Positions 13,041 through 21,186 of a stretch of 22,905 nt of DNA are shown piece after piece (the stretch's first letter is position 1; each line of letters opens with the position of its first letter). The position numbers were made by a program, and so were the translations under genes. The notes below the pieces were generated by a model. That model was not told where the DNA came from. It searched no databases and saw only the letters and a list, made by a program, of their open reading frames with translations. Source of the DNA: a virus; the IMG/VR virus record IMGVR_UViG_3300034012_000818, positions 1 to 22,905 of that record. One strand, written 5' to 3'.

Positions 13041-15023
13041 GTGACCTTTGAAGAATTCACCAATTCGCGTCTCGAATACTTACAGAAACAACTCGATGAG
13101 CCAATCCGTATCATGCAATCCGCACTCACTCGTTCAATTCAAGACGAGCTAACCGAAGGCGAACGTGACCGACTTTTATCCGTTATAAATTTCCAATACG
13201 AAACAATTCAAACAACCTTAGACGCGTTCACAGCGTCAATTCTTCCAGGCGCTTACAACTCAGGCGTTCAAATATCCATCGATGAAATGAAACGCTTCGG
13301 CAATATCGTAGCCGATAACACTCGGGATATGAAGGCAATCAATACACTTATCGCAGATGCACAGAAAGACTTCCGTCGTGCTATTGGAAACGGGCAAGAG
13401 GCGGTAGGTGACTTTTTCAAATACTTTTCCAAACAAGGCCGACTCACCGAATCTGAGATTTCCAATGCCGTGGCGAAGGGACTCATTGAGCAAGGGACGG
13501 GTTATGGTGCAAAACAATTCACACGTAAAGCAATCACCGACCGAGGTATTCAAATATTTGACCAAGCATCACTCGACCGATACGTAAATAAGAAACTATT
13601 GCAAGGCTACTCGGAGAAACTACTCGATGGGAAGGTGATGCAAATTATTAATAAGAACGGCAAGGTGATGAATTTCCGAGTCAATACCTATGCCGATCTA
13701 GTGAGCCGAACACGAATAGGCGAGGCACAAGTCCAAGGCACGATCGACATTGCAAGGAAGAACGGGATCAAACTTTTTAAGGTAACAAAGCACAATACAA
13801 AATCCGAGATATGTAGACCGCACGAAGGGCAAATACTATCGACCGACAAGAACGATCCAAAATATGATTGGATCAATGGAACAGGCGAACAAGGTGAATC
13901 AAACCGACCAGTATATCATCCGAACTGCTTAAGTAAAGATACCGAAATCTACACATCGCAAGGATGGGTTCTTTGTTCGGAAATTACCAAAGATCAGATC
14001 GTCATGTCGCTCGACCCAAATACTTTAAATTTAGAGTTTTTGCCAATTGTAAAGATTCATAAACAAAAGCACGAAAGGCTATTGCACTTTCAAAATATAT
14101 CGTGCGACTTCTTATTTACGTTCAATCATAGGATGTTTTATCAATCTCAATGGGATGCGCGTTTTAATAAAAAGCGGTGGCAGTTTGCAGAAGCGCAAGA
14201 ATTTAAAGAGAAAAGCAGTAAGATATTTTATCGCTCATCGGATTGGCAAAGTGGAGAAACTAAAGAAATCAGGATTGCAGATCAAAGAATAGATTTTTCT
14301 GATTATTGCAAATTGATGGGGTGGTATCTTTCCGAAGGAAGTGTAGACAATTATCTCAAGCGTGTCGTCATATCTCAATCTAAACAAGCAAACCCAGAAA
14401 AATACGAGATGGTTCATTCACTCCTAGATAAAATCGGAATTCAACACTCATGTCAGCCAGAGGGATTAATATTGCCTAGAAAGTTGTATGATTATTTCAA
14501 ACAGTTTGGCAAGTCATTTGATAAGTTTATACCAGATGAAATCATGAACGCGCCAAAAGAAGACATAAGAAACTTTTTGGATGCGTTTGTTTTGGGAGAT
14601 GGTAACACAAAGAAAGGAAAGTTTTGGAAAGGTTACCAATTCAGAGATTCAAAGCTAATCACTACGTCATCGCGAAGAATGGCGGACAGTTTAGGCGAAT
14701 TGATTATCAAAGCGGGCTACTCGGTCACTTATAAACTGGCAAAAAACAAAGGTAAATCTGTCAAACACTGGAACGGAACGTATGTCACTAATTACGACCA
14801 ATGGCACATTTACATAAACGATTCGCAAAAATCGACGATGCAAAAAATGAAGGTGTCTGAAGTTTATTATAATGATTTTGCTTATTGCGTTTCCTTACCA
14901 AAATTCCATACTATTTTTATTAGGCGAAACGGTCGCACGTTATGGACTGGAAATTGTCTTCACAGACTTATGCCATACGTCGATACTGGTGACTTTAAAT
15001 TCCGTCCACTAAGGAGCGCATAA
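13041..15023 (+). CDS. SPP1 gp7/Mu F-type minor head protein, interrupted by an intein
   Basis: The precursor is 660 residues: N-extein 1-295, intein 296-638, C-extein 639-660. Joined, the exteins give a 317-residue minor head protein. The C-terminal part of the N-extein has the family core: YADLVSRTRIGEAQVQGTID, KHNTKSEICRPHEGQ and VYHPN. After splicing the junction reads HPN-CLHRLMPY, matching the family's HPNCxHR motif. These proteins enter the prohead with the portal and help packaging or ejection. It starts at GTG 13041, two bases after the previous stop, without a clear ribosome site; the frame is closed upstream at 12990-12992. Unusually it lies in the connector block, not beside the portal gene. 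Without splicing the Cys/His cluster stays split, so function probably depends on the intein. Confidence 0.92.
   Translation: MTFEEFTNSRLEYLQKQLDEPIRIMQSALTRSIQDELTEGERDRLLSVINFQYETIQTTLDAFTASILPGAYNSGVQISIDEMKRFGNIVADNTRDMKAINTLIADAQKDFRRAIGNGQEAVGDFFKYFSKQGRLTESEISNAVAKGLIEQGTGYGAKQFTRKAITDRGIQIFDQASLDRYVNKKLLQGYSEKLLDGKVMQIINKNGKVMNFRVNTYADLVSRTRIGEAQVQGTIDIARKNGIKLFKVTKHNTKSEICRPHEGQILSTDKNDPKYDWINGTGEQGESNRPVYHPNCLSKDTEIYTSQGWVLCSEITKDQIVMSLDPNTLNLEFLPIVKIHKQKHERLLHFQNISCDFLFTFNHRMFYQSQWDARFNKKRWQFAEAQEFKEKSSKIFYRSSDWQSGETKEIRIADQRIDFSDYCKLMGWYLSEGSVDNYLKRVVISQSKQANPEKYEMVHSLLDKIGIQHSCQPEGLILPRKLYDYFKQFGKSFDKFIPDEIMNAPKEDIRNFLDAFVLGDGNTKKGKFWKGYQFRDSKLITTSSRRMADSLGELIIKAGYSVTYKLAKNKGKSVKHWNGTYVTNYDQWHIYINDSQKSTMQKMKVSEVYYNDFAYCVSLPKFHTIFIRRNGRTLWTGNCLHRLMPYVDTGDFKFRPLRSA
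13926..14954 (+). other. intein with LAGLIDADG homing endonuclease domain
   Basis: This in-frame insertion of 343 codons has all expected blocks. The first residue is Cys in CLSKDTEIYTSQGW (block A). Block B has T65-x-x-H68 in FTFNHRMF. Two LAGLIDADG-type helices are LMGWYLSEGS (130-139, acidic E137) and LDAFVLGDGN (218-227, acidic D225). Block F/G is AYCVSLPKFHTIFIRRNGRT followed by LWTGN, ending in Asn, with Cys as the +1 extein residue. So this is a class 1 intein with probable self-splicing and homing. The usual penultimate His is replaced by Gly, as in a known subset of inteins with an 'RRNG...TGN' end. Codons are visibly more AT-rich than the exteins, which fits transfer from elsewhere. 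Confidence 0.95.
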
Positions 15024-15289
15024 TGACACGAATGAGACGAACCTACCCAAACGGTCAAGAGATCGAAACGACACTTGAAGTGAATCCGATTTACATGAGT
15101 CGAACGCGCAACAGATCGAACACGAATGGACAATCTTCAATTGGAAACTATGAAGCACTATTCAAACCAGGTACAGACATAAATGAAACCGACTCTTTGA
15201 TCTACGAGGGAACGGAAACGAGCATTCAAACCTTTGATCCGATCATTTACAACGGTAAGACTTATCTTATCAAGGTCACATTCGGATGA
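15023..15289 (+). CDS. head completion/stopper-like protein
   Basis: The 88-residue product (TAATG junction with the minor head gene) begins MTRMRRTYPNGQEIETTLEV and ends in a strand pair, FDPIIYNGKTYLIKVTFG. Size, beta content, the terminal 'Y-g-k-y-i-V-t' pattern and position between the adaptor and the gp10-like gene fit a head-tail stopper (SPP1 gp16 type). No strong motif is present, so this is mainly a positional call. Confidence 0.5.
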   Translation: MTRMRRTYPNGQEIETTLEVNPIYMSRTRNRSNTNGQSSIGNYEALFKPGTDINETDSLIYEGTETSIQTFDPIIYNGKTYLIKVTFG

Positions 15290-15720
15290 AGTTAGACACG
15301 TCAAAGTTCAATAAATCGCTTTTGGAAATCCTTAAAAAGAACGACAAAGCGGTCAACTCGGCACTTTATCAAATCGGCATTGTGATTGTAAACCGTGCGG
15401 AACCTCTCGTTCCAATCAAGGAAGGAAACCTTGTAGGATCGTTTTCTATCTCAGTCGGAAAGAGAATTTACGTAAATGAGAAAGTGCAGAACGGAAAGAA
15501 TGCGACTCCACCCAGTGCGCCCGACATCAAGGGCATAAACAAAAACGAATTGCGGGTAGGTTATAACATGCCTTATGCTTGGCGCTTGCATGAGTTCCCT
15601 TTCAAGCCTGGGGAAAAGTCACGCGAGAAAGGGGTCACGAAACCAGGCTACAAATGGCTGACTCGAACCATTGCCACAATCGACATTCCGAAATTATTTA
15701 CGAGGTTTTACAAACTATGA
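15286..15720 (+). CDS. HK97 gp10-like neck/tail completion protein
   Basis: The 144-residue product has the recognisable HK97 gp10-like layout: an N-terminal amphipathic helix (MKLDTSKFNKSLLEILKKND), then IVNRAEPLVPIKEGNLVGSF, where 'A-x-L-VPI-x-x-G-x-L-x-x-S' is the family motif. VGYNMPYAWRLHEFPF and GYKWLTRTI at the C-terminus also fit. This family joins the neck to the tail. ATGA overlaps at both ends place it in the connector operon. Confidence 0.82.
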   Translation: MKLDTSKFNKSLLEILKKNDKAVNSALYQIGIVIVNRAEPLVPIKEGNLVGSFSISVGKRIYVNEKVQNGKNATPPSAPDIKGINKNELRVGYNMPYAWRLHEFPFKPGEKSREKGVTKPGYKWLTRTIATIDIPKLFTRFYKL

Positions 15721-16088
15721 TTGAAGCAATTTACAAATGGCTTTCCGAAGGAATGCCGCAATACCATTTTATAAAACAGAGTCTCAAAAAGTCAGATCCG
15801 CAAGAGTATATTCTTGTTATAGATGCTGGCGGTTCAACGCAGATATGGCCAAACGAAGTGACGAATCTAAATATCCAGATCATAACGAGCGGAATAACAG
15901 ACGAAAAGGCGCGTAAATTTGCGCTTGACGTTTTCGCATTTATCGGTGAACGTTATGAGGTAACCTTGTCAGACGGAAACTCTGATTATCGGTTCGCAAA
16001 GATCAGGGCAATTGATCGACCCTTTCCGTTGGGCAATGATGGCGAAGGATTCAACTATTCTATCAACTATGAATTTCTAATGTTATAA
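15717..16088 (+). CDS. tail terminator-like protein
   Basis: The start at 15717 overlaps the previous stop (ATGA); an in-frame ATG at 15654 would lie deep in the gp10-like gene. The 123-residue product has an N-terminal helix (MIEAIYKWLSEGMPQYHF), strands with EYILVIDAGGSTQIWPNEVT and LNIQIITSG, a helix (DEKARKFALDVFAFIGERYE) and end strands (FNYSINYEFLML). This alpha-beta order and the position right before the tail tube gene match tail terminator/minor capsid proteins that cap the tail at the neck. Confidence 0.68.
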   Translation: MIEAIYKWLSEGMPQYHFIKQSLKKSDPQEYILVIDAGGSTQIWPNEVTNLNIQIITSGITDEKARKFALDVFAFIGERYEVTLSDGNSDYRFAKIRAIDRPFPLGNDGEGFNYSINYEFLML

Positions 16089-16100
16089 TATGGAGGCTTT

Positions 16101-16916
16101 ATGCCACTACTAGCAATTCCCGCCGATGAAGGGCGGACATTTTTCGGAGCCGATGACGGCGAAATCTCACCATGTAACGTGTATTGGGATACTGCAACAC
16201 CTACCACGCTTTCGGGTACTGTCATCACGGCTACATCGACAACTACAATCACGGGTGCAGGCACTGCGTTCTTGACTGACTTCCGAATAGGTGATTGGAT
16301 TATGATCAACAACACGGTTCCAGTCGTGCGACAAATTACAAACATTGCATCGAACACAGCCATGACAGTCTCACAAGCGGTCTATACGGGTTCGACTCGT
16401 TCTTATGCAAAATACACTACTATTTGGCTAGGGAAAACAATGGGCGTATCTTTCAAATACGACAACAAAAAAGCAGACATTAAATTCGACCAGGCGGGTG
16501 ACTCACCAGCGAACCGAGTTTTATCAGGATACGAAGCGTCTTTAGAAGTAGTCGTTGGCGAGGGAACTATTTCTCGTATGTCTGCGATACTAAACGGTTT
16601 TTATGCCGAAAGACAGTCAACTTCACCTGGTGCATATCAAGGCTATGCTCAAAGATTCGCACTTGGACAGCTTGACTCAGCTATCGTGAAACAAATGAAA
16701 CTCGTAAAGATTATCGGAACAGGAGAGTCAACCGACCCTCTCGACACGGTAACCTTTTGGCGTGCCGCGCCAGCTTCTAGCGTAGAGGCAAAATACGACG
16801 CGACAACTCAAAGAAGCGTGAAGTCAATGTTCACAATTTACTTAGACGACACTAGACAGATCGGCGGTCAGCCGATTTTCTACTCGTCTGGAACTGTGAC
16901 CTTGGACGTGTTATAG
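16101..16916 (+). CDS. major tail (tube) protein with an inserted beta domain
   Basis: GGAGG (16092-16096) precedes the ATG by 4 nt. The 271-residue product starts MPLLAIPADEGRTFFGADDG. Its C-terminal two thirds are typical of siphovirus tube proteins: WLGKTMGVSFKYDNKKADIK, TISRMSAILNGFY and a final strand GTVTLDVL. Residues ~37-95 look like a separate small beta module (TVITATSTTTITGAGTAFLT, FRIGDWIMIN, TNIASNTAMTV), of a kind found in many phage structural proteins. It may be exposed on the tail surface. Position between terminator and chaperone genes fits the tube protein. Confidence 0.75.
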   Translation: MPLLAIPADEGRTFFGADDGEISPCNVYWDTATPTTLSGTVITATSTTTITGAGTAFLTDFRIGDWIMINNTVPVVRQITNIASNTAMTVSQAVYTGSTRSYAKYTTIWLGKTMGVSFKYDNKKADIKFDQAGDSPANRVLSGYEASLEVVVGEGTISRMSAILNGFYAERQSTSPGAYQGYAQRFALGQLDSAIVKQMKLVKIIGTGESTDPLDTVTFWRAAPASSVEAKYDATTQRSVKSMFTIYLDDTRQIGGQPIFYSSGTVTLDVL

Positions 16917-16917
16917 A

Positions 16918-17406
16918 ATGAAATTTACGGCTTTACCATACTCGGTTAATATCACAAAAAACGACGGTAAAGTCGTATCCATTTCTACTCATAACGCAGA
17001 AGGGATTTTTAAAAGCGTTCGGCTAGATGAGGCAAAAGAAAAGATTAACACTCATTTAGTCGAATACCAATCCTTCACAGCCGAATACGAAACAATGTCG
17101 GACGCGGACAAAGCAACGAAAGAAACTTATGACAAACTTACCCGCATAAATAAACAGCTTCGAGGCGCGTCAATTGAATATCTCAAAGAGTGCATCAAAG
17201 AAATAGACAAACACGTTGAGACGATAGACGAAATTAAAGGAACAGAAATGCCTTTATTTATGTCAGCGATAGAAAGGTCAATGTTCGGGAACGACGATAC
17301 AAGCGACGAACCGAAAAAAAAAATTCATACGTCTACATCATCGAAAAGCTCAGGCGCTACGGTTACGAGGAAGAGGAAGTCAAAAAGTGGTCCGCCTTCA
17401 AGCTAA
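16918..17406 (+). CDS. tail assembly chaperone, short form (gpG-like)
   Basis: The 162-residue product lies between tube and tape-measure genes, the universal place for gpG-type chaperones. It starts MKFTALPYSVNITKNDGKVV and has long helices in the middle (LRGASIEYLKECIKEIDKHV). Near its end, codons 133-135 are AAA AAA AAA, followed by a low-complexity basic Ser/Thr tail (SSKSSG, TRKRKSKSG) that looks like readthrough of a non-conserved frame. The gpG-type chaperone coats the tape measure and recruits tube subunits; the assignment rests on position, size and the frameshift arrangement. Confidence 0.75.
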   Translation: MKFTALPYSVNITKNDGKVVSISTHNAEGIFKSVRLDEAKEKINTHLVEYQSFTAEYETMSDADKATKETYDKLTRINKQLRGASIEYLKECIKEIDKHVETIDEIKGTEMPLFMSAIERSMFGNDDTSDEPKKKIHTSTSSKSSGATVTRKRKSKSGPPSS

Positions 17407-17624
17407 ACTATAAGCTAAAATTAAATGAAGTCTTAGACTTGGAAGAGGAGCAAAAAAACACGATGATTGCAATGTACTCACAATCAACGAACACCGATAG
17501 AATCGGAACTCTCCAAGTGCAAATCAACACGCTCATGGAAGCGGAGCCACCCAAAAAAATAAAACGAGAAGTCGTTAATATCAACGATTACATTCTCAAA
17601 GAGGTTCCCGCATGGCAGTTGTAG
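16918..17624 (+). CDS. tail assembly chaperone, frameshifted long form (gpGT-like)
   Basis: A -1 shift on the A-run at 17314-17323 would join residues 1-135 of the short form to a continuous -1 frame ending at TAG 17622-17624, about 235 residues in all. That frame reads NSYVYIIEKLRRYGYEEEEV then KKWSAFKLNYKLKLNEVLDL and has no stop. It looks like a real, charged, helical protein, unlike the 0-frame tail. The start of the tape-measure gene (17612) lies just inside its end, as in other phages with this arrangement. The -1 frame has no good independent start near the run, which supports frameshifting. Confidence 0.7.
17314..17323 (+). promoter_or_regulatory. -1 ribosomal frameshift slippery run (A10)
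   Basis: Ten As follow CCG. In the gpG frame this reads AAA AAA AAA ATT and contains the canonical A_AAA_AAA heptamer at 17316-17322. It is the only evident link between the two chaperone frames. I could not see a convincing pseudoknot downstream. Confidence 0.65.
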
Positions 17625-20389
17625 AATCGATATACTCATCACTCATACTTGACACTAGACAATATGAAGAGGCACTTCGAAAGATCGTAGGCATATCGAA
17701 AGACGCTGAAAAGACGTTTGACGATGGCTTTAAAAAAGGTAAAGCGTCCGTAGACGAGACGACAAAGTCAGTCGACAAAATGAGCGGTGCTTTAAAGGCA
17801 CTTGGCTCAGCGGCAAGTTTTGCGGCGGTTGTCGCCGGCTTTAAAGGAATGATCGACTCAGCGGTTCAAGCTGAATCACAAATCAAAGGACTTGCGGCGG
17901 TAATAAAAAACAAACTCGGAGACGAAGCCGTTCCGCAAGCGGCAAAGATGGTGAAGACACTTTCCAGCGAACTTGGACTTACGACGGGAGCGGTAACGCA
18001 AGCGACGAAGAACCTTGTTTCAATGGGATTCTCGCTCGCCGACACAGAAAAACTTTTACGTGGTGCGACAGACATGGCGGTCGATAACCGACAAGCACAC
18101 TACGATCTATCTGAATCAGTCCAAGTCTGGACGGAAGGTCTTAAAAATAACAACTCGACACTATCCGATTCAATCGGTATCTCGGAAAACATTTCTAAGC
18201 AGTATTCTCGCTTGGGTGTAGACGCTGACAATTTAGGTGATAAGTTTGCAGGACTTGCTGACAGGCAAAAACTCGTAAACGACTTTACGAATCAATTTGC
18301 AGTAAACGCGGGAAGAGCGCAAGAGAACCTGCAAGGGTATTCAGGAGCAACGCAATCACTTAACAAGTCAACGAGTGAACTCTCTATTTCAATCGGGCAA
18401 GTTCTGCGAGAGGGAATCACGCCGTTTGTTTCGGCACTAGCAAAAGGTGTCGTATGGATTGCTGACTGGGCAAAGAATATGGGGACAATGGAAAAGATGG
18501 CAGTCACTTTTGCCGCGTCACTTGTAACCATTGGAACGGCTATCGTCACATTAAAAGGAATCATGGCGGTTGCCGCACCTCAAATGGCGGCCTCGCTTAC
18601 TCTTATGACAGGTGGGATCAGCGCAATTGTAATAGGGATTTCTGCTACCATAGCTTTATTCTCTCAACTTGACGCGGTGTCAAGCGGGGCAAGCGCGACG
18701 GTAGCGGCAGAGTCCACAAGGATTGCAAGGGCGAACGGTGTCGTCCAAGAGTCTACGAAAAACAGTCTTTCTGCTATGTCGAAGGGATTTGAAGACCTTA
18801 GAAGAAACCAGAACGCGAGCATGGGAACAAGGATTGCATATTCTCAAGCACTCATAAATCAAATTGAACAATCGTCAGGTTTGACGAGAGAATACAAAGA
18901 TCATTTAAAAGGCCTCGCGTCATCTGCAAGAGATAGCGAAGGCGCAATGAAATCATTGGCGTTTGCAATATCGGCAATGCAAACACAAGGCACAAATCCA
19001 GTTGTTCCTGGCGCACCTGGTGCGGGTGGGACTCCTACTACTTCAGGCGGTAGACCTAAAAGCAGTGGAACAGATAATTGGTGGGCAGAGCAAACAGGGT
19101 CATTGCAGAAGTTTGAATCGACAATGGTCAAAGTCAATATGCAAGTTGATCTTTTAAAAAACGCCAAAGGATTTGAAGGGCTTGGATTTAATTCTAAAAC
19201 ATTAAAGGAAGTCGGAGCGGGTGCAAAACTTGCGGCGATGGCAATAAGCGAAGTAGGTCAAGCCGCCTCCGAAATGGGAAACGCTATGGCGGGACAAGCG
19301 ACGGTCAAACTTCAAAACTTTAAACAACGGCTAGACTTCTTTGCGAACGGTTTGAACTTTCTTGCCAAACAACAAGCAGATCAAAGACAAGCCGAATTTG
19401 ACGCGCAGATGGAACAGATCGCGGCGCAGAATCAAGCACTACTCGATCAAGAACGAGCGTATCAAATAGAACGTGCGGCACTCAAAGCAGAATTCGACGA
19501 ATCCGCAAAAGCAGAAAATGAACGTCTCTATCAGGAAGCCTTAGAAATGTTACGCGCGGATATGGAAGCGAAGAAAGCCGAAAACGATGCAAACTCAGCA
19601 GACGCAGAACAACGAATGATAAACGACGAAGCCTTACAGAACGATTTTGAACAATCTCGAATTAAATTAAGATCAGATTTTGATCAAAAACTTTTAGACG
19701 CAATCAAAGTAAAAGACGAACAATTATCAAAGAACGACAAAGCACAAGCGGATAAACAACTAGCGGCGCAGACAGCACTCCAAGCGGAACAAGTCAAACT
19801 TCAAAAGCAAAAAGAACTAGATGACAAAGCGGCAGACAAAGCAAACGAAGACCGAACACGCGCGAAGGCTTTAATGGAATGGCAAGCCGGGAAAGCGGCA
19901 TTCCAAATGAACAAGCAAATTCAAATGGCGACAATAGCAACACAAATGGCAATGACGATTATGATGTCTCTTGCAGGTGTCGCTATGGCATTCGCTCAAG
20001 GTGGGATTCCAGGTGGAATAGCGGGTATGGTTTTTGCGGGTCTCATTACAGCAATGTCACTCGGTGCGGGTGCAATGGCAATGGGTGCGGTCGCTTCAAT
20101 GCAGTATCCACCTCCACCGGTGTTCGCAGACGGCGGTATCGCAACACAGCCTTCAATCTTTGGTGAGGCTGGGGCTGAACTAGCAATACCTTTTAATAAT
20201 CCAGGCAAAGACTTTGGAGCTTTAAAAAAAGAAGTCGCCGATAATTTAACGAACGGAACTGGCGGGAATGTAACAAATGTTTACATGGAAGGCATTCAAA
20301 TAAACGGTTCAAATATGAACCCGAACGAGCTTGCAGATTTTGTCGCAGAAAAAATTAGACGAGACGTTTACATGGCGGCGGCTGGATGA
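17612..20389 (+). CDS. tail tape measure protein
   Basis: The 925-residue product is the longest complete gene here and follows the chaperones. AAAGAGG (17598-17604) is 7 nt upstream. In order: a helical N-terminal part starting MAVVESIYSSLILDTRQYEE; two long hydrophobic segments (~293-353 and ~770-830, e.g. GGIPGGIAGMVFAGLITAMS); a Gly/Pro/Thr-rich linker (~465-490); a long Gln/Ala/Glu coiled coil (~587-760); and the frequent tape-measure C-terminal motif FADGGIATQPSIFGEAGAEL (~838-857). It sets tail length and passes into the host membrane at injection. At about 0.15 nm per residue the tail would be roughly 140 nm. No lysozyme or peptidase domain was recognised. Confidence 0.93.
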   Translation: MAVVESIYSSLILDTRQYEEALRKIVGISKDAEKTFDDGFKKGKASVDETTKSVDKMSGALKALGSAASFAAVVAGFKGMIDSAVQAESQIKGLAAVIKNKLGDEAVPQAAKMVKTLSSELGLTTGAVTQATKNLVSMGFSLADTEKLLRGATDMAVDNRQAHYDLSESVQVWTEGLKNNNSTLSDSIGISENISKQYSRLGVDADNLGDKFAGLADRQKLVNDFTNQFAVNAGRAQENLQGYSGATQSLNKSTSELSISIGQVLREGITPFVSALAKGVVWIADWAKNMGTMEKMAVTFAASLVTIGTAIVTLKGIMAVAAPQMAASLTLMTGGISAIVIGISATIALFSQLDAVSSGASATVAAESTRIARANGVVQESTKNSLSAMSKGFEDLRRNQNASMGTRIAYSQALINQIEQSSGLTREYKDHLKGLASSARDSEGAMKSLAFAISAMQTQGTNPVVPGAPGAGGTPTTSGGRPKSSGTDNWWAEQTGSLQKFESTMVKVNMQVDLLKNAKGFEGLGFNSKTLKEVGAGAKLAAMAISEVGQAASEMGNAMAGQATVKLQNFKQRLDFFANGLNFLAKQQADQRQAEFDAQMEQIAAQNQALLDQERAYQIERAALKAEFDESAKAENERLYQEALEMLRADMEAKKAENDANSADAEQRMINDEALQNDFEQSRIKLRSDFDQKLLDAIKVKDEQLSKNDKAQADKQLAAQTALQAEQVKLQKQKELDDKAADKANEDRTRAKALMEWQAGKAAFQMNKQIQMATIATQMAMTIMMSLAGVAMAFAQGGIPGGIAGMVFAGLITAMSLGAGAMAMGAVASMQYPPPPVFADGGIATQPSIFGEAGAELAIPFNNPGKDFGALKKEVADNLTNGTGGNVTNVYMEGIQINGSNMNPNELADFVAEKIRRDVYMAAAG

Positions 20390-21186
20390 AAATAAAATTT
20401 ACTGATTCACTCAATAACTCTCTAGACCTTTCGGCACTTAACGACGCAGACGGATACGCTCCAAGAGTCGACTTTGGAGACTTCGAAACAAAAGTTAAGG
20501 TGCTAGATAAGTTTGGCGTTGAAGGTGGATATGAGACAGGCGATGGCGTTCTAGGTTCTCGCAATGCGGAAGTGAAAATCTGGTTCATTGCGCAAACGGA
20601 TCTCGCATACCGACAACGGCTTGCAAGAGTGGTGAATTTTTTTCGTGCAGAAAAAAGACCTTTTTACCTGGTCGATACGGATAACAACTTACGAGCGAAA
20701 GTATCATTCAAAGGAATGTCTTGGAAAGCAAGAGAAGGTTCGACTCACAGAATCGGTGAGGGAACAATAAAACTTGCAATGCTAGATGCTCTCATGGAAT
20801 CGACTTCAACCGTGACGATCACATCGGCAAACATTGCATCGGGAAGCTCAATGTATATTGTCGTGTCATCGAATATTGAAGTCTACAACGCCTACCCACA
20901 AATCAAAATGACAACGGCGGGAGCGAACGCAGATTTTTCGATTACGAATGTCACTAACGGAGACTCGGTAAGGATTCAACAAGTAAACCTAACGAGCGGA
21001 CAATTTGTACAAGTCGATTCAGTCGACGGGCTTATTTATTACGGGACCACGTTATCGCCTACTTCTAAAACAGGCGGAAACTTTCCAAGACTCGTAAATG
21101 GTCTCAATCAAATCCAATATCAATCCGCAATCGGTACAGCGGCAACTTCCATCGAAATCATTTACAGACCTAGGTTCGTCATCTAA
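20386..21186 (+). CDS. distal tail protein (Dit-like)
   Basis: The 266-residue product overlaps the tape-measure stop by ATGA. The N-terminal half follows the siphovirus Dit pattern: MKIKFTDSLNNSLDLSALND, then FETKVKVLDKFGVEGGYETG, then RNAEVKIWFIAQTDLAYRQR with LARVVNFFRAEKRPFYLVDT. The C-terminal half is a beta-sandwich (VTNGDSVRIQQVNLTSGQFV, DSVDGLIYYGTT), matching the usual galectin-like Dit domain. It forms the hexameric ring joining the tube to the tail-tip hub encoded next. Confidence 0.8.
   Translation: MKIKFTDSLNNSLDLSALNDADGYAPRVDFGDFETKVKVLDKFGVEGGYETGDGVLGSRNAEVKIWFIAQTDLAYRQRLARVVNFFRAEKRPFYLVDTDNNLRAKVSFKGMSWKAREGSTHRIGEGTIKLAMLDALMESTSTVTITSANIASGSSMYIVVSSNIEVYNAYPQIKMTTAGANADFSITNVTNGDSVRIQQVNLTSGQFVQVDSVDGLIYYGTTLSPTSKTGGNFPRLVNGLNQIQYQSAIGTAATSIEIIYRPRFVI

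Noticed and set aside
13926-14954. A free-standing LAGLIDADG homing endonuclease gene
   Set aside because: The segment is in frame with both flanks, has no start or stop of its own and has complete splicing blocks, so it is an intein.
17439-17624. Independent gene starting at TTG 17439
   Set aside because: There is no suitable ribosome site, and the same frame is open back to the slippery A-run, so it is better explained as the C-terminal part of a frameshift product.
20730-20760. GGTTCGACTC stretch as a tRNA T-arm
   Set aside because: No acceptor or anticodon arms could be folded around it, and it lies within the well-supported distal tail gene.
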